Below, piece after piece: positions 30,101-44,369 of a stretch of DNA of 64,000 nt. The notes below the pieces were generated by a model, which saw only the letters and a program-made list of their open reading frames with translations, had not been told where the DNA came from and made no database searches. Position 1 is the stretch's first letter. Every line of letters begins with the position of its first letter. The stretch comes from Undaria pinnatifida (taxonomy: Eukaryota > Sar > Phaeophyceae > Laminariales > Alariaceae), in assembly GCA_012845835.1 (NCBI GenBank), contig JABAKD010000020.1, forward strand, positions 19,823,606 through 19,887,605, written 5' to 3'. A program made the position numbers and the translations under genes.

Positions 30101-33100
30101 CATGTCATGCCATGTCATGTCATGTCGGACTGCTGCCCCTTACCGCAGGCTACGATCGATATTGAAGATACCAGATATTGATATCAATAGTACTACATAA
30201 GTATTGATAGCCCACATTGAATACCGGTCGCGCCGGTGATCTAGTGGTTAGTTACCCTCGAGTACTGCTAGCGTTGGTCCTTGAGTTCGATTCCCACCGT
30301 GGTGAGATTTGACTTTGTTTGCAAAAATAAATGCCTAGAAAAAGTATCAACTGCTGAGAGCGCCCCCAGCAGCGTGAGTAGGTACAGTTCGACGCGCGTC
30401 GACGAAGGAAGAAAATAATGCTGACCTCATCTCGCGATTAAAAATGAGGGCACGTACCGCAGTGGGGAAGGGGGAGGAGGGCCCGCTATGTGACCCCGGA
30501 TTTGAGTTACCACTGGGATGGAGGGTACTACTGGGGTGGAGGGCGAGATTATAGTGCGAGGATAATAAATGAGATGAACAAATTGAAAAAAAAGCACATG
30601 GCCGATAGAAGCAACTAATTGATCACCAATATTTGATACAACAAAGGCCGAGGTCCGGCGAGCGCAGGCCGTGTCATACACACGATGGCATATGACACTC
30701 TGATGTACGCTAGCTATACAGCAGTTGTGCCGGTAGATTATCCTGCGGTTCGTATGGCTTACAATTTAAATTGTGTACCAGGTACAAGGTTTCTGCGCTC
30801 AACGCTAAGTCAACGATATTCCAAGAACATCGAACAACGGAAGGGTCGGTCGATGCGGATTTGTTTTTATTTTATATTTGCCCTTTACTTAGTACGTGGT
30901 ACGTGGTACAAGATACCTACCTACCTACGTACATACATGACAGACTGTCATAGGGCTGGCTGACCACTGACGCCGAAACGCAATACTTGTACATACCTGG
31001 TACGTGGTACCTGTTTTTTTTTTTTTTTTTTAGATCCTCCTGGGGATCCGGGTAAAAAAAGCTTGAGCTCCATACACTTTCGTTTGTGTACCAGTTTTCG
31101 TCCATCTGCAGAACGCAGACTTTGTGTCAACCTCGCCCCTCCGGTTTAGTCAACACTATGAACTTGCCGGCCTTCTTTGGCTGATCCCTATACGGTTCAA
31201 CCAAGAAGGTGAGATAGCCACCCAGGAATCGACAGCTCTTTTTGCTCTGTCTTTACCCTGGGTAGTGCGGGATTTGCCTGCGCCTGTTGTGGTACCTGGT
31301 ATAAACAGAATGCGGTGTCAACACTTTTTCTACCGCAACGTCATGAATGGAATTTCCGCCCGTCCGATCGATCTATCTACAGCACTAATATCGGCCCTCC
31401 CGCCCATGAAGAAAGTAGATTTTGGGAAAGTTAGCCTTGAACTTTAGGATATATGAAAGTAAGTAAGTAGTCTATATAGGGAAAGTGCCGGCATTTGCAC
31501 TATGGAGGGAAATACCGACCTTATTAACGTAACGAACGGCAACTACTGTGTATTGTAGTATTAATAGTATTAATAATATTATTAGTATATAACACTACTA
31601 GACGAATTCATGTAGTGCCCCTCCCTACTGATTATTACCAGCTGGCCAAGCGATTATTCAGGCGCTCTATCAGGTAACCGGCATTATACTAACTAAACTA
31701 TTAATAGTCAGCCGGGACCATAAGGGGGGGCTACTACTCTAATACTACTTGCTGTACAGCATTCGCTGTTCTGTACCAGGCACATGCTTTGCGCCGGTTG
31801 CAACTACTGCTGCTGCGCGCATGTTCCGACACGCAGATGTTGTCGGTAGTGTTCTCTGGCGTGGTGCGCGTCGTACTAATGAAAATAGTCGAATTGCACT
31901 TGTTATAATACCTACCGCCAACGACCAACGCCCGAATGGCTAGTTAGGGTTGACCGTGACTGGTGGACCGTGACTGGCCCAAGTCCGTCGGGAGGCTGTT
32001 TTCTCATCGCCGGGGGTGTTGCTAGTGAGTGAGCTTGCTTGCGCAAGTCCCGTGTATACTACCCGGGGGGATGACTTTTCGGGTGGCTATCTCCACCGCA
32101 TCTGATCCCCAGCGATCAAGTCGGGTCGACATACTCACGCCTCCGTATACAACTAACTAACTAACTATAGCTTGTATAGCTTGTATAGCTTGCGCTGCCG
32201 GAGTACTATACTAGTAAGGGTGACCGCGGGAACTGAAGGGTACCTTCACATTCATACATTCATACATTCACACATTCATACACATTCATACACATCCATA
32301 CATTCATACATTCACACATTCATACATTGATACATTGATACATTCATACATAGCCTATCATAGCGCTGGCTTGTCAACACAATTGAGTTGAATTGACACA
32401 AGCCGTGTATGAAAGAAAGTACGTTGTGTGTTTGTCTGGTGTGCTGGCCTGCATATATTTTGTTTGCCCTCGTGTTTAGTGCATGCCAGCATGGCCAAAT
32501 CACTTCGCTGTACAGGATTCGCAGTGTTCATCTCTGTCTCGTAGTTTGTGAACAAAATGAGAGCTCGTCTCTCTTTTAATAGTATATTGATTCGATAGTC
32601 TATTAATAATTAATAGGAGGCATCGGCACGGACCCTGATTGGTTGTGCTGGATGTATATAGATGGAATGTATATAGATGGAATGGTGGAAATATCAGTGT
32701 AATATGAAGAACACACACGCAGTAGCATTAGGTGGAGGTGTGGTAGGCCAAGGTAGGCTTTATTTTCCACATCCGTCGGGGAAGCAAATACATACGTACC
32801 AGGTACGATCGCACCTCGTACGTGGTGAAATATGTAAACGCTGTTCGTCGTATATACAAAGCAATATGTGTGTGCTGTTCACACTAAACTGATGTTTTCT
32901 TTCCACCCATTGGTGTCGTAGGTGTGTTCTCCAAGTCAAACTCATCGTGTTATCACCCATCATCCATCGCCCATCTACATCCAGCACAAATCAGCAGTGT
33001 CCGTGCCGAGGCCTCCTATTAAGTAGACTATTGATACACTATTAATACACTATTCATACACTATTCATAGAGACGACCTATTAATATCAGTAGCATATAA

Positions 33101-36100
33101 TTATAAAAAATGAAAAGACACTCCAGCTGTGAGATCGAATATAATAGGTGCTCACAAACTACGAGACAGAGATAATATACATTGCGAATACAGCGAGGTG
33201 ATTTGGCCATGCAATGAACCGCAATAAACACGCAGGCGAAAAAATGATGCAAGCCAGCAAAAACCGGCACAATATACTAGCACCGTATTTGCATTTAAAA
33301 TGAAAAAAAAGGAAAAGGTGGATAAGGAAAAAGAAAAAACAAAAGGAACAAACGATTCGAAAGGAAGGGAATCACATGACGGCACGAAAAAGATGAAAAG
33401 CAAAACACAACAGATGACACAACAGATGACACAAGAGATGACACAACATATGATATGACACCATCCAAACAACATCTGGGGCAGCAACCGTGTTGGGTTT
33501 CGAACGACCCTACTGCTGTAGGACTATTATAGGAACGTTGCCGCATGACATGATGATCTATCACCTGCGCGCTGTTTCTATGACGGCAGCAGTGAGTGGT
33601 GCCAATCTGCCAATGCCGTCATCGTCGCGCTCGTACCGAAGACAAAAACGAAGCCTAATAATTGAAAGCCAGCAAAAACCCAGCAACAAAGCGATGACAC
33701 CACCCAGCCGGCGTACCGAATACCACCCAAACTGGGTTCGGAAGGCAACTACTACCAGGTAAAAGGTTGGGAGCATTGCTGCCTGGTCTGTCCTCTACTT
33801 CTGTATCTTCCACGGCGGTGTCCATATATATATCCTCACAGCTGGAGTGTATTTTCATTTTTTATAATATATCCTCAATGAGGACACACAACCCGTAATA
33901 CGCGCGATCGGAGTATCACACACAGCTTGCAAAGATGAGTTTCGGCAAAATCTTCGATCTCACAGCTGGAGTGTATTTTTGTTTTTATTAGAGTGTTTGC
34001 GAAAATACCTTTCTAAAAATTTACTTGCCTTCCGCTAAAAAAGGTGAATTGCCTTCCCACCGAGTTTTTGGTGTGTTTGCGCTAGCGGTAAACAAAATCC
34101 TGCAGGCGACGCCTCCGAAATTTAGTAGGGAAACGGGGATGTGCGCGATTGTAATATACGTACGAGTACAGCAGCAGCAGTACGAGTACTCGTAGTATTA
34201 TACGATATACGAGTACTCGTTGTACGTACTCCAGTCTCGAGCCTCTCGTTTCAGGTGCAGCAGTACCTGGAACACGGTACATGCAAGCACCCAACAGACT
34301 ACAAATCAGAGGTATGGCGGTCTGTCTCGCGCGTAAAAAACTCCTTGTGAGCAGGGACTACCTCATTACACGTGCTACAAGCAGAGCAACGCCTTCCTCA
34401 TGCGACGGAAGGGAAGGCGAAGCGCAGTTTCCCCATGGAACGTGGACCTGTTATTGCGAAGCACCACCCTGCGAAGAATCCGCAGTGAACGCAGCGGTTT
34501 AGGGCAGAGGAGTTTCCGCTCCTCTGCCCTAAACCGAAAGTCATGCCACGCTTCAGTCGCGGTGATGTTGGAGAAGCGCGGTGGCTGCTGTCGCACAGAT
34601 GGACCGATACGAGTCCTATCTTGCCAGATGCGGCACACGATAGCCGCAATCAAGGCGCGTGGTGTCGCTCTCTGCGTTGAGGCTCCTCTCCGCGTGCGTG
34701 CGTTCGACTCCGCCAGCTGCGAGAAGTTCACCACAGCTTGCAGCAAGCGCTGAACCCTTGGTCACGGACGCAGAGGGCAGCAACAGACGGTTCATCACCG
34801 GCCTGCTGCATATCTCTGATGTTACGCCTGCGCGTCGTGCTCAGGGTACTACCCTCTCAATCCTCCGTGCGTTCGTATTAGTAGCTTGTGTTGTGTCGTG
34901 ACAACAGCGTGGTGCGTGGTGCTTCAAACTGGTCCTGCTTAGGGCGCTATAGACCCTTGCAGAGGCGTTCTGCCTCGGACAAATGCTCGGTGTGTTGTAG
35001 GCCAATGAAACAGAGAGACAAAATTTACCGTAACTTTTGATCAAAACCTACCTTGGACAAAGTACATTTTTGCCTTTTTTTCAAAAATTTACCGCAAATA
35101 TTGCCTTCGGGACAATTTTTGAAGAAGTAAATTTCTAAAAACGTACTTTCGCAAACACTCTATTATTTATCGACATCGTCGCCTCAATATGTACTTGTAG
35201 CCAGCCCCCAAGGGCAAAGAGGGTACCTACCCTAAAGGAAAACAGAAAGGGCAAAGCTAAAGGGAGAACATGGATACGAGTTCATGGCGTCGACTCGCGG
35301 ACCCCACAATCCTACTATTTTGTATTGCGCTTTTTCGGTACAAAATTTCATTATATCTTGTTTATTTGTTTTTGATATCTCCGTGGTGGAAATCTGCCGC
35401 CTGCATACCAGCATACAGCAGGGCCGTAATGGTATAAGACAACTTGCTTGTTGTGCATTATCTCCTTTTGAAAAAGTGAAAATATTGTACGTACGTATCT
35501 CGCGTATGATGAACTTTTTTGTCTCGTTTTTATGTTTTTTTGTTGTTGATTATGTTCTAATAATGTAAACGAGTTCGTAATCATATCGCTCTGTGCTTAG
35601 TTGGACAATTATATTAACTGATCCCCGTTTCCGTTCTTTGCGTATTTTGCTGTTGTAAACACAAAGGCCATTATGTTATTATAAAATTAAAATACACTCC
35701 AGCTGTGAGATCGAAGATTTCGTCGAAACTCATCTTTGCAAGCTGTGTGTGATACTCCGATCGCGCGCATTATGTTATGTACCATATCGACCGAAATACA
35801 TGCAGCAGTACGTTCGGTATTGTAAAGCACCAATAATGTATGATATCATGCAATCAATCCCCTTTCCCTTATCGCCAAACCACATGCTGTTATTTACCCT
35901 TCTTTTTTTTTTCAATCCTCCGGCAGCTGGGGAAAAATAAAGCTTTAACCCACCACACCATTACTCGTAGTGTTACCATTGATATTGATAGTAATAAAAA
36001 TGTCGTCAACATCATGAGTGTTAATATGGTAATAGCGTTTGTGACTTGGCCCAGCTTCGAGATAATAGTTGATACTCGACAACACGCTATTCATAATTAT

Positions 36101-39100
36101 TCATAATTATGTCTTTCCGTGGTATACTGTATACTGTACAAACATATCTTCAATAAGAGAATTTTCCCAGGCGGTAAAGTCCGGTACAGCAGCAGTAGTA
36201 CCCGTATTTGTTGCTATATTGCTACGATATACGATATGCTCGGAGTACGTGGTAATACTTTTTTTTTTTTTTTTTTTTTTATCCTCCGGCGGATGGGGAA
36301 AAATAAAGCTTTAGCTTACCACACTTCCGCGTATTTTCATACGCGTCGTGTGTCGATTTAACTCAGTTGCTTTCGCAGCCCAACGCTAGCTGGCGCACCC
36401 TTCGAGTCCCATTGTAGGTATAGCGTAAGCTGTCCCTATCATTGGTCCTCGTTACAACCCCGGCAGCGCAAGCTGCCGTTGTATACGGGTGCGTGTGTAT
36501 GTCGACCCGGCCTGTCCCCTGAGGGTGGTAACACTATTTTTATTTTGTCCTCGAACAAAATCATGCTGTTTCAATGTTTCAATCGGGTAAGTTTTTGCCA
36601 CAAGATTGGAAGGACTTGTTTTTTTTTTTTCCCCGATCGGTGAAATTGTTGTTGGATTCGGCTAACGACCGCCACCAGCCCGACCTGGAAAACCCTTTCA
36701 CCCTAACCGTAACCAGAGAGAGGCAGGCCTGTCTGGCTGGTTTTGGCGCGGGGTCATTGTTGCTTGGAAAGACTCTAATCGCTGTTGGGGCACATGTAAG
36801 GGACTTCTCCTGACCGGGCGGATGGATGTTCGGGAGGTGTCTAGGATGTATGGGAGGTGTCTAGGATGTATGGGAGGTGTCTAGGATGTATGGGAGGTGT
36901 CTAGGATGTATGGGAGGTGTCTAGGATGTATGGGAGGTGTCTAGGATGTATGGGAGGTGTCTATAATTTATTACGGCGTGAGCACACAGCAAGGTGCGTC
37001 CTGTCACTAGAACCATGTTGCGCGCATGTCATGTATGTACAACAGTCGTGTACAGTCGCTGTCTTGCGGGTATCTCGCGTGTATCTCGCGTGTGTATGCT
37101 GTCGGGGAAAAAAGTGTTCTAGAAAATAGTCGTACCCGCGTTAGCGCGGTAGGTACGCTTTGGTGCCGGGTCCCCCGTTTTGCGCTGAGATGATCTGGTG
37201 GGGCGAACTCGTACGAGTACATGTAGTACATATTAATACATACCGTCTGCATGATCGCCTCCCAACCTATGCCAAGCGAATTATGACTAACGAAGTAACG
37301 TAATTGAGCGCGTGTACACTAAGCGTCCCTTTTAAAACAATAACGATTCGCATCTCTCCCTGTCGTTCTCAATGGCGGTGACATTGCATGACCATCACCT
37401 CGCCTGTTGTATTTGGCAATATGCATCTCTTTCTTATAATTAGCGATGTCAGTAAATAATGGTATCTACATGGCTGTACCCATCGATTGAAATATTCTAT
37501 CTTACGATCCATGTACAATAACAAATTATGAAGCTTTTAACACGTTGTTTACTACACCTAAGAACTGGGTTGCATACTACATGTAACATCAAACCTTCCA
37601 GAAAAATAAACATTACCAGGCGGGTGATATAAAGGGGTGTCTTCTTGCTGCAACCGTCAGATTCGTCCCCTTCAAGGGTTTATAGTTTCCGCGCACATAT
37701 AGAAATGCTCCGCCCCCCCGCCCCCCCCCCCCCCCCGATCCCTCTTGTTTAAACGCACCACCTGAAATCAAAATCTGCCGGAGTAGTAAACACTACCAGC
37801 CAGCTGATATCATCTCATTATCCATTTAGCCATCCATGCCGTAGCTCCAACTCATCTCCCCCCCCCCCCCTTTGTTCCCCGCCCAGTTCGTTTAAACGCC
37901 CCACTTACAATCGAAATCGGCCAGAGTAATAAACACTAATAAGCCATTGATATCACGTCATAATCTTTCTAGCCATCTATGACGTAGCTTTCATTCATCC
38001 CCCCTCCCCCCCTCCAACGCCCCCTCCTTCCCCACACCCCGCACAATCGCCTAGACACAGCACCGCGCGTATAGTAGGCCCCTACATATATGATTAATAC
38101 GCGCGAACGGAGGATCACACACAATGTTGCGAAAATCAGTGTCGACCAAATCCTTGACTTAAATATTATATGTGACCTAAACCTCTTGAAAACCCTTCCC
38201 CTCCCCGCCGCCCCCCCCCCCCCGCCTTTTTTTTTTTTCTTTTTTTCCCTCGCTTCCTCTTGCTTAAATGCCCCACCTACTATCGAAATCCGCCAGAGTA
38301 ATAAACACTTCCACGCCCTGGATATCGCCTCGTTATCGTTTCAGAGCCGTCCATGCCGCTGCTGCAATTCCCACCCACCCCCGTCCCCAACGCCCCCTCC
38401 TTCCCCACCACCCGCACCATCGCCTAGACGTAGCAGCACGCGTATAGCAAACCCTTACATCTATGCGACCTAAAGCCCTCCCCCCCCGCCCCCGCCCCCC
38501 CCCGCCACATTCCCCCCCCTTCCCCACAAGAAATATTTATAGTTTCCACGCACAAATTGACCTGCCCCACCCATCCCCTATTCGACTTACAGGATTCACT
38601 TGATGAACTGATGCATTTCCTTCCACAGCTGTCAGATTTTGTCCCCCTCAGAAACGGGTTTTATAGTTTCCGCGCACAGACTGCCTAACATCACCCTGTT
38701 GACCCTGATAGCTACACTGTAGTTGCAAGGGGAGTCGCCGACCTATATCCTTAATGAGGACGCACAACCCTTAATACGCGCGATCGGAGTATCACACACA
38801 GCTTGCAAAGATGAGTTTCGACAAAATATTCGATCTCACAGCTGGAGTGTATTTTAATTTTTATAATATTAATATATAGTCGAGCGATCGCCGTTAAACG
38901 GTTGTTGATTATGTCGCGATAACTTTCTTTGTCCGAAAAGCAGTCTAGTCTGTAAATTCGGGTTTGATTACAAGGGTTGTCGATCCGATTCTTTCCGCCT
39001 GTCCGGTTCCGCGACCCGAAGAATCCATCTCATTTCCGGATTCGGATACGCTATTGCAAGAGATGGCGCAATGCTGTATACTATGTCCAAACACCGCCGT

Positions 39101-42100
39101 TAGACTGGAAAACCGAATCCGTCTCATTTCCGGATTCGGATACGCTGTTGTAAGAGATGGCGCAAAGCCGTTTACTGCTGTGTCCAAACGCCGCCGTTAG
39201 ACCGGAAACCCCATAAACAGGGATAGGGTAGAGATTCTAGTCACCTTGTGGAGAAGTTTCTTCCTGTGGGTCAAAAGCGCATTTCAAATACATTTCAAAT
39301 ACATTGCCCCTTGTCCAGCTAATAGTGCAAAGGCGTGTTGGTTGAATTGAACACGGTAAGGTAAACAAAGCACTTGGTTCTGCAACAAATATTTGTCTCT
39401 TGCGAATCGAAGTAAATTGTAAATCCACCCAAAACTTGTGAGCACAAGTCTTAAAACACGCCTCATCGCTAGTTATGGGCCTTGGGAGCACGAGTCTTAA
39501 AACACGCCTCATCTCTAGTTATGGGCCTTACTTAAGGCGTGCCTTAACCATATTCCTTGACGTCATCTGAGGCGTGTGCCTTACAAAAAGGCTAGGGCCT
39601 AGATCACGTCTTGTCTGGAAGCTCGCTCAGGGTAAACCCTCGTACTAAACGAGTTTAACCGAACGAAGTAAAAGTGATGATAAAATACGAAAAAACACAC
39701 TGCTGATTATGTGATTATGACATATACTGACATAAAGACATGCTGACATGTCGAACTTTAACACGTCTTGTTAACACCCAATGCTTTCGGCCGACCTTGA
39801 CCAGATTTTGGCGATGGTTGATGGACTCATGGTGCACCAGGAGGTGGAGACATTGGAGGCAATCGCAAACGCGATAGGGATTGGCTACGAGGGAAATAAC
39901 CAGTGAGTTTCGTTTCGTTTTTTTTTCCTTGTGTACGGACAGACGCACGCCGCGATCAAGGTTACATCAACACATGACCTTTTGTTTCGGCGGCCCCTCA
40001 CACAACGTCACACAACGTCACACAACGTCACACAACGTCACACAACGTCACACAACGTCACACAACATCACACAACATCACACAACATCACACAACAAAA
40101 CGTTTTGTGCAAGCTGAAAGCGCACTCCGACGAATAACGAGGGATTTTCCCGCGGCCCAGGTATACAAGCAAATTAATCGAACAAATGAATCGAACTAAT
40201 AAATGGTACTAATAAATGGTACTAATAAATGGTACTAATGACTGGTAGTAGTGAATGGTAGTAATGAATGGTACTGCAAAACGAGGATGACGAAATCCCG
40301 TCGATTTTGGCTTAAGGAAGGACCCTCGTCATTCTGAAAGATGCACGCCAGAAACGAAAATAGTCCATGTATTGTCTTGCTTTCCGCTGGCCTTGCTGGG
40401 CTGTTGTTGTTTTTTGTGATGGTGTTGTTTGTGACCGGTGCTGTGATATGCCTAACGAACACCCTTCGGCCCAAAGTATTTGCGAGCGACGGGGCGTCTG
40501 GCCGGCCCCGACTGAGAAACTATTAATATCTACTCGACATGAATGTGTTTTACATTAGCGTTCGACTTTGAAACCTACTGAAGGCCGAGGGATTAGTCGT
40601 AGGGTTACATTTTCGTTTTTTTTCAAGGTCACTTTTTCGGTGAGGTGTAATGGAAGAATCCTGAAGTGATTTATCTAATCGTGTATCTAATCGACTAAAG
40701 AGCCTCAGAAAGTTCGTGCATCTTTTTTGAAACAAAAACAAAGGCCACCTTAGCTGTTAGAGCTACTGGGTTGGGCTTTTTGGAAAGTCATTAAAGACAC
40801 CTTACGAAGCTGTTTTTTGTCTTTTTTGGAAAGTTATAAAAGACATGTCAGCTGTGAGATAGTAGAGAGTTTCTTTTGAAACGCAACTTCCCAAGCTGCG
40901 TGAAATAGTTACATCGAGCGTGTGCTTCACGGGGTTTACGGGCTGTTTTGTTTGGCGGGAGTCGAGTGTGGTTCGGTGGAGCACGGGGAGGGGCGGGTGC
41001 GGGTGGATTGAGTACCTGACACTTGTGTCATGGTTGCCTGTGGTACATGATACTTTTATCATGGGTACATGATACTGCTGTTAACCTGGGCACATGATTT
41101 GATAAGGGACATGATACTTCATGACAAGTGCATGTTTTTTTTTATCATAGGTACAGGTACATGATACTCTTTTTGGGCGTACACGATAATTTTACGTACA
41201 TGACTTCGGAACAGAGCCAGGCGTGAGATTAAACGAAATACAAAGAAATTTCAAAGGAATTTGTAGCGGCGGCGGGGGAATGGATTGCCCACTGCCCACC
41301 CGCTCACCACGCACATGCGTGCACAACAGAGTGACTCTATTCGGAAGAATTTTGTAAGGAATTTTTAGTGGAGAGATCTCGATAATCCCATACATGATGT
41401 ATTTTCCTTGGGAGCTTGAGCGGGGGGGGGGAAACGTTAGCGGGGATTTGGGCACCACCAGCGGTTGGTTTGTTATGGAGAGAGGAGCCATAACCGAGGA
41501 TGTCGGGTTAGGCATTACTGGGGATGTTGGGCATCAGCGGACGGACGAGCCATAAACGAGGGTCTTGGGCGCGGGGGGGGGGGGGCATTGATTGCCCATG
41601 CTGACACAAACCCCCTTATCAATAGCGCGCTTTGCAGCTTGCAGCTCCCTACTAGTGCAGTGGTTGTAGTGTGAACTAGTGAACTAGTCCAGTAGTGCAG
41701 TGTAGTGTGAAGAGTCAACGTTATGATATAATAGCGTACCTGATTCTACCAATACCTGGCGCACAGCGCGAGAGTATGTGCGCCAGTGGATTCGATGAGA
41801 ATCGACGAGCAGTGGGCCCGCCGAACCCTACGCGCAATAAAAATGAAGGCAAGTACCTGGGGGGAGAAGGGAAGACACAAGGCATCTGTGACCACGGCTT
41901 GCTTGCCCAGAAGGTCGCTGAGGTAATATGAGTGTACAACCTCCCACGAGTTGAGATAAAGAAAGTCGTAGTTCGAGTCAACATCCGCCATACCCCGTAG
42001 CATGGTAGAGGTACCTGTGCCAGCGCTAGCTACGCTGAGCTGATAATTTTGGCAGTCGCTCAAGAGGCTGGCTCCTTTAGGGTTTGCTTTTGACAAGATT

Positions 42101-44337
42101 ACCGGGGGGGGGGGGGGGGGGGCACCCCGTTCGCCTCCTGGCTGTCGTACGCCATACACCTTGGTATACCTTGATATAACAACTATCATGCATTAAATAC
42201 CCTGCCTGCCGTATACCGTATGCCCTGGTGTATGCCTTGGTGTATAACAGCATGCCCAATGCCCTGGAACAGCAAATATGATGCTCTGTGATCCATGCTC
42301 AAACGCGAAAATCATCGGTCGAATGAATAATGAACGTCAACGGTCCAACGAATGTTAACGGTGAAATCGCTGTGGTGCCACAGGTACAAGATCAGCAATC
42401 GCGCGGGAGTGCACGTGTACCAAGCCGTGGAGGACACCGGCTTCTGCTGGCGCTGTTGCTGTACCCAGCTTCGCCCCGTGCATATGAAAGTCTACGACCA
42501 GACTGGAAGCCAGGTAACCCCCGCCCCCGCCCCGCCCGGCAGGCATAATCCGTGAGAGGTTTCCAGCGCACTAGTGGTGGACACTACAGTGGTACCACTA
42601 CCGATCGCTTACTTCGACCTATTAATATAGAATACATGACAGCAGTACCAAAAGGAAATGTGCGTTGATTGGATTGATGTATGTGCCTGTGGGCGAATCC
42701 ACACTAGTGTCGTGTTTTTGTATTGGACTATTGAATAGTGGTATTAATAGATTAGCGATGACAGTATCGGCAGTAGTGTTTGTAGTAGTAATAGCTGAGT
42801 AGTACTAATAATAGTAGGCGTTGATATCCCAGTAGTAGTATTGTTGAAGATATCACTGATAGCAGCTGCAGAAGTGGTATTGATAGTAATACTCCGGAGT
42901 AGTATTTGTCGTTGTAGTATTAACAGTAGTGTAGTGGACTACGATGGTAGTATCATACAAGTAGTCTAGGGTAGTATCATACAAGTAGTCTAGGGTAGTA
43001 CCATACAAGTAGTCTAGGGTAGTATCATACAAGTAGTCTAGGGTAGTATCATACAAGTAGTCTAGGGTAGTATCATACAAGTAGTCTAGTCTATTTGGTG
43101 TTGTCTCTATACACGGCTGTAGCTTGGTGTGTCATCGTTTGTTACCACGGCTTTACGAGTACCGGTATCCATAACCATAACAATCTTCCGCGGTAGTCGC
43201 GACTCCAATGAAACACGAAAAGCCGTTGACGCGCTCATCGCGCTCACGGACCAGAGGGGAGCACGATGTCCTCGCGTTTCTGCGGCGCTTCCGATGCTCC
43301 CCATGTTATCGTTTACTTTCGACAGCACCAACTATCATTATCTTGTGCACCATTAATAGTCACTCAACCACTAACTAACCCATGTCTGGTAAAAACCAAA
43401 CCCGTTCGCTCGCTGGTATGATACGATATGATTTTTACGATACGATATGATATGATACTTTTTTTATCTTGATCCCCTTTATCAGGTCCTGGCGTTCCAG
43501 CGTCACTTCCGATGCTTCCCGTGTGCGTGGTTCGAACCCTGCCGCGAGAACGTGACAGTTTACCACGGACCCAAGGAAGAGGGGAAGGTCATCGGCAGAG
43601 TAACGCAGTCGTGCTGCGGCGGCTGCTGCACTCCGAAGCTGAACGTGTTGAGCAGGAAAGGGGACAGGGAGTTGGTAGTGAAGGGGCCGTGCATTATCGG
43701 GGACTGCTGCGGGGTGCAGTTCAACGTGCTCACAGACAGCAAGAAAAAGGTGAGCGTCTATCGCACGGGGCATGGCTGCTAGGGATGATGGTCGGATGGA
43801 TGTCCGATCGTCATCATTTGCCGTGTAGCGCTCGTTGCTAAGACCTAGGGGTGATGTTGGGTTTTTGATTGCTGCGTGCATGTAGCGTTCGTTGTCTGGC
43901 CTTACATAAGTAGCGTTGGATTTGCGATCGCTACGTTGAATGTAAAAGTAGCGTTCCTTGGCAGGCGTGTGCGGGGGGGAGGACATGAGAGGGAGGGACT
44001 AGCTCTCGTCTCAGGCGCAAGGTTAACGTTGCTGGCCATGAAGGGCCAATATGGACGGAGGAGACGAAGTTAGGTTGCCCTTCCCCCTGGGAAGGGGGAA
44101 GGGTGACGGTGAGGTTGAAGGTGAGGTCGAGGGTGAGGTAAGGCGGCTGGCCTACAAGGGTGGAGGATGCAAATAATAGGGCTTGCCAAGGTGCGTGGTG
44201 GGGGGGTCGAAACATGACCGGCGCTCTTCTTCTGTTCGTACGTACGTGAGAGTTGTGGCTGGCCGTACACCGCTTGCTCGTTCCATTCATTTTGTTGTTG
44301 TTGGTGATGTTGCTGGTTCTTTCGCTGCGGCTGTCGC

Positions 44338-44369
<32 letters not shown>

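Noticed and set aside
30226-30305. tRNA gene
   Set aside because: A and B boxes are present, but the acceptor and anticodon stems do not pair and the sequence continues into a repeated body: a SINE-like head.
34254-34312. Possible scramblase exon reading VQQYLEHGTCKHPTDYKSE
   Set aside because: It has good splice signals and phase, but exon 2 (PKGLE) joins exon 3 (ILAMVDGL) with no gap relative to the family, and this stretch lies inside the TIR transposon. A minor cassette exon cannot be excluded.
43435-43986. Minus-strand ORF over scramblase exon 5
   Set aside because: Antisense shadow of a strongly supported exon.
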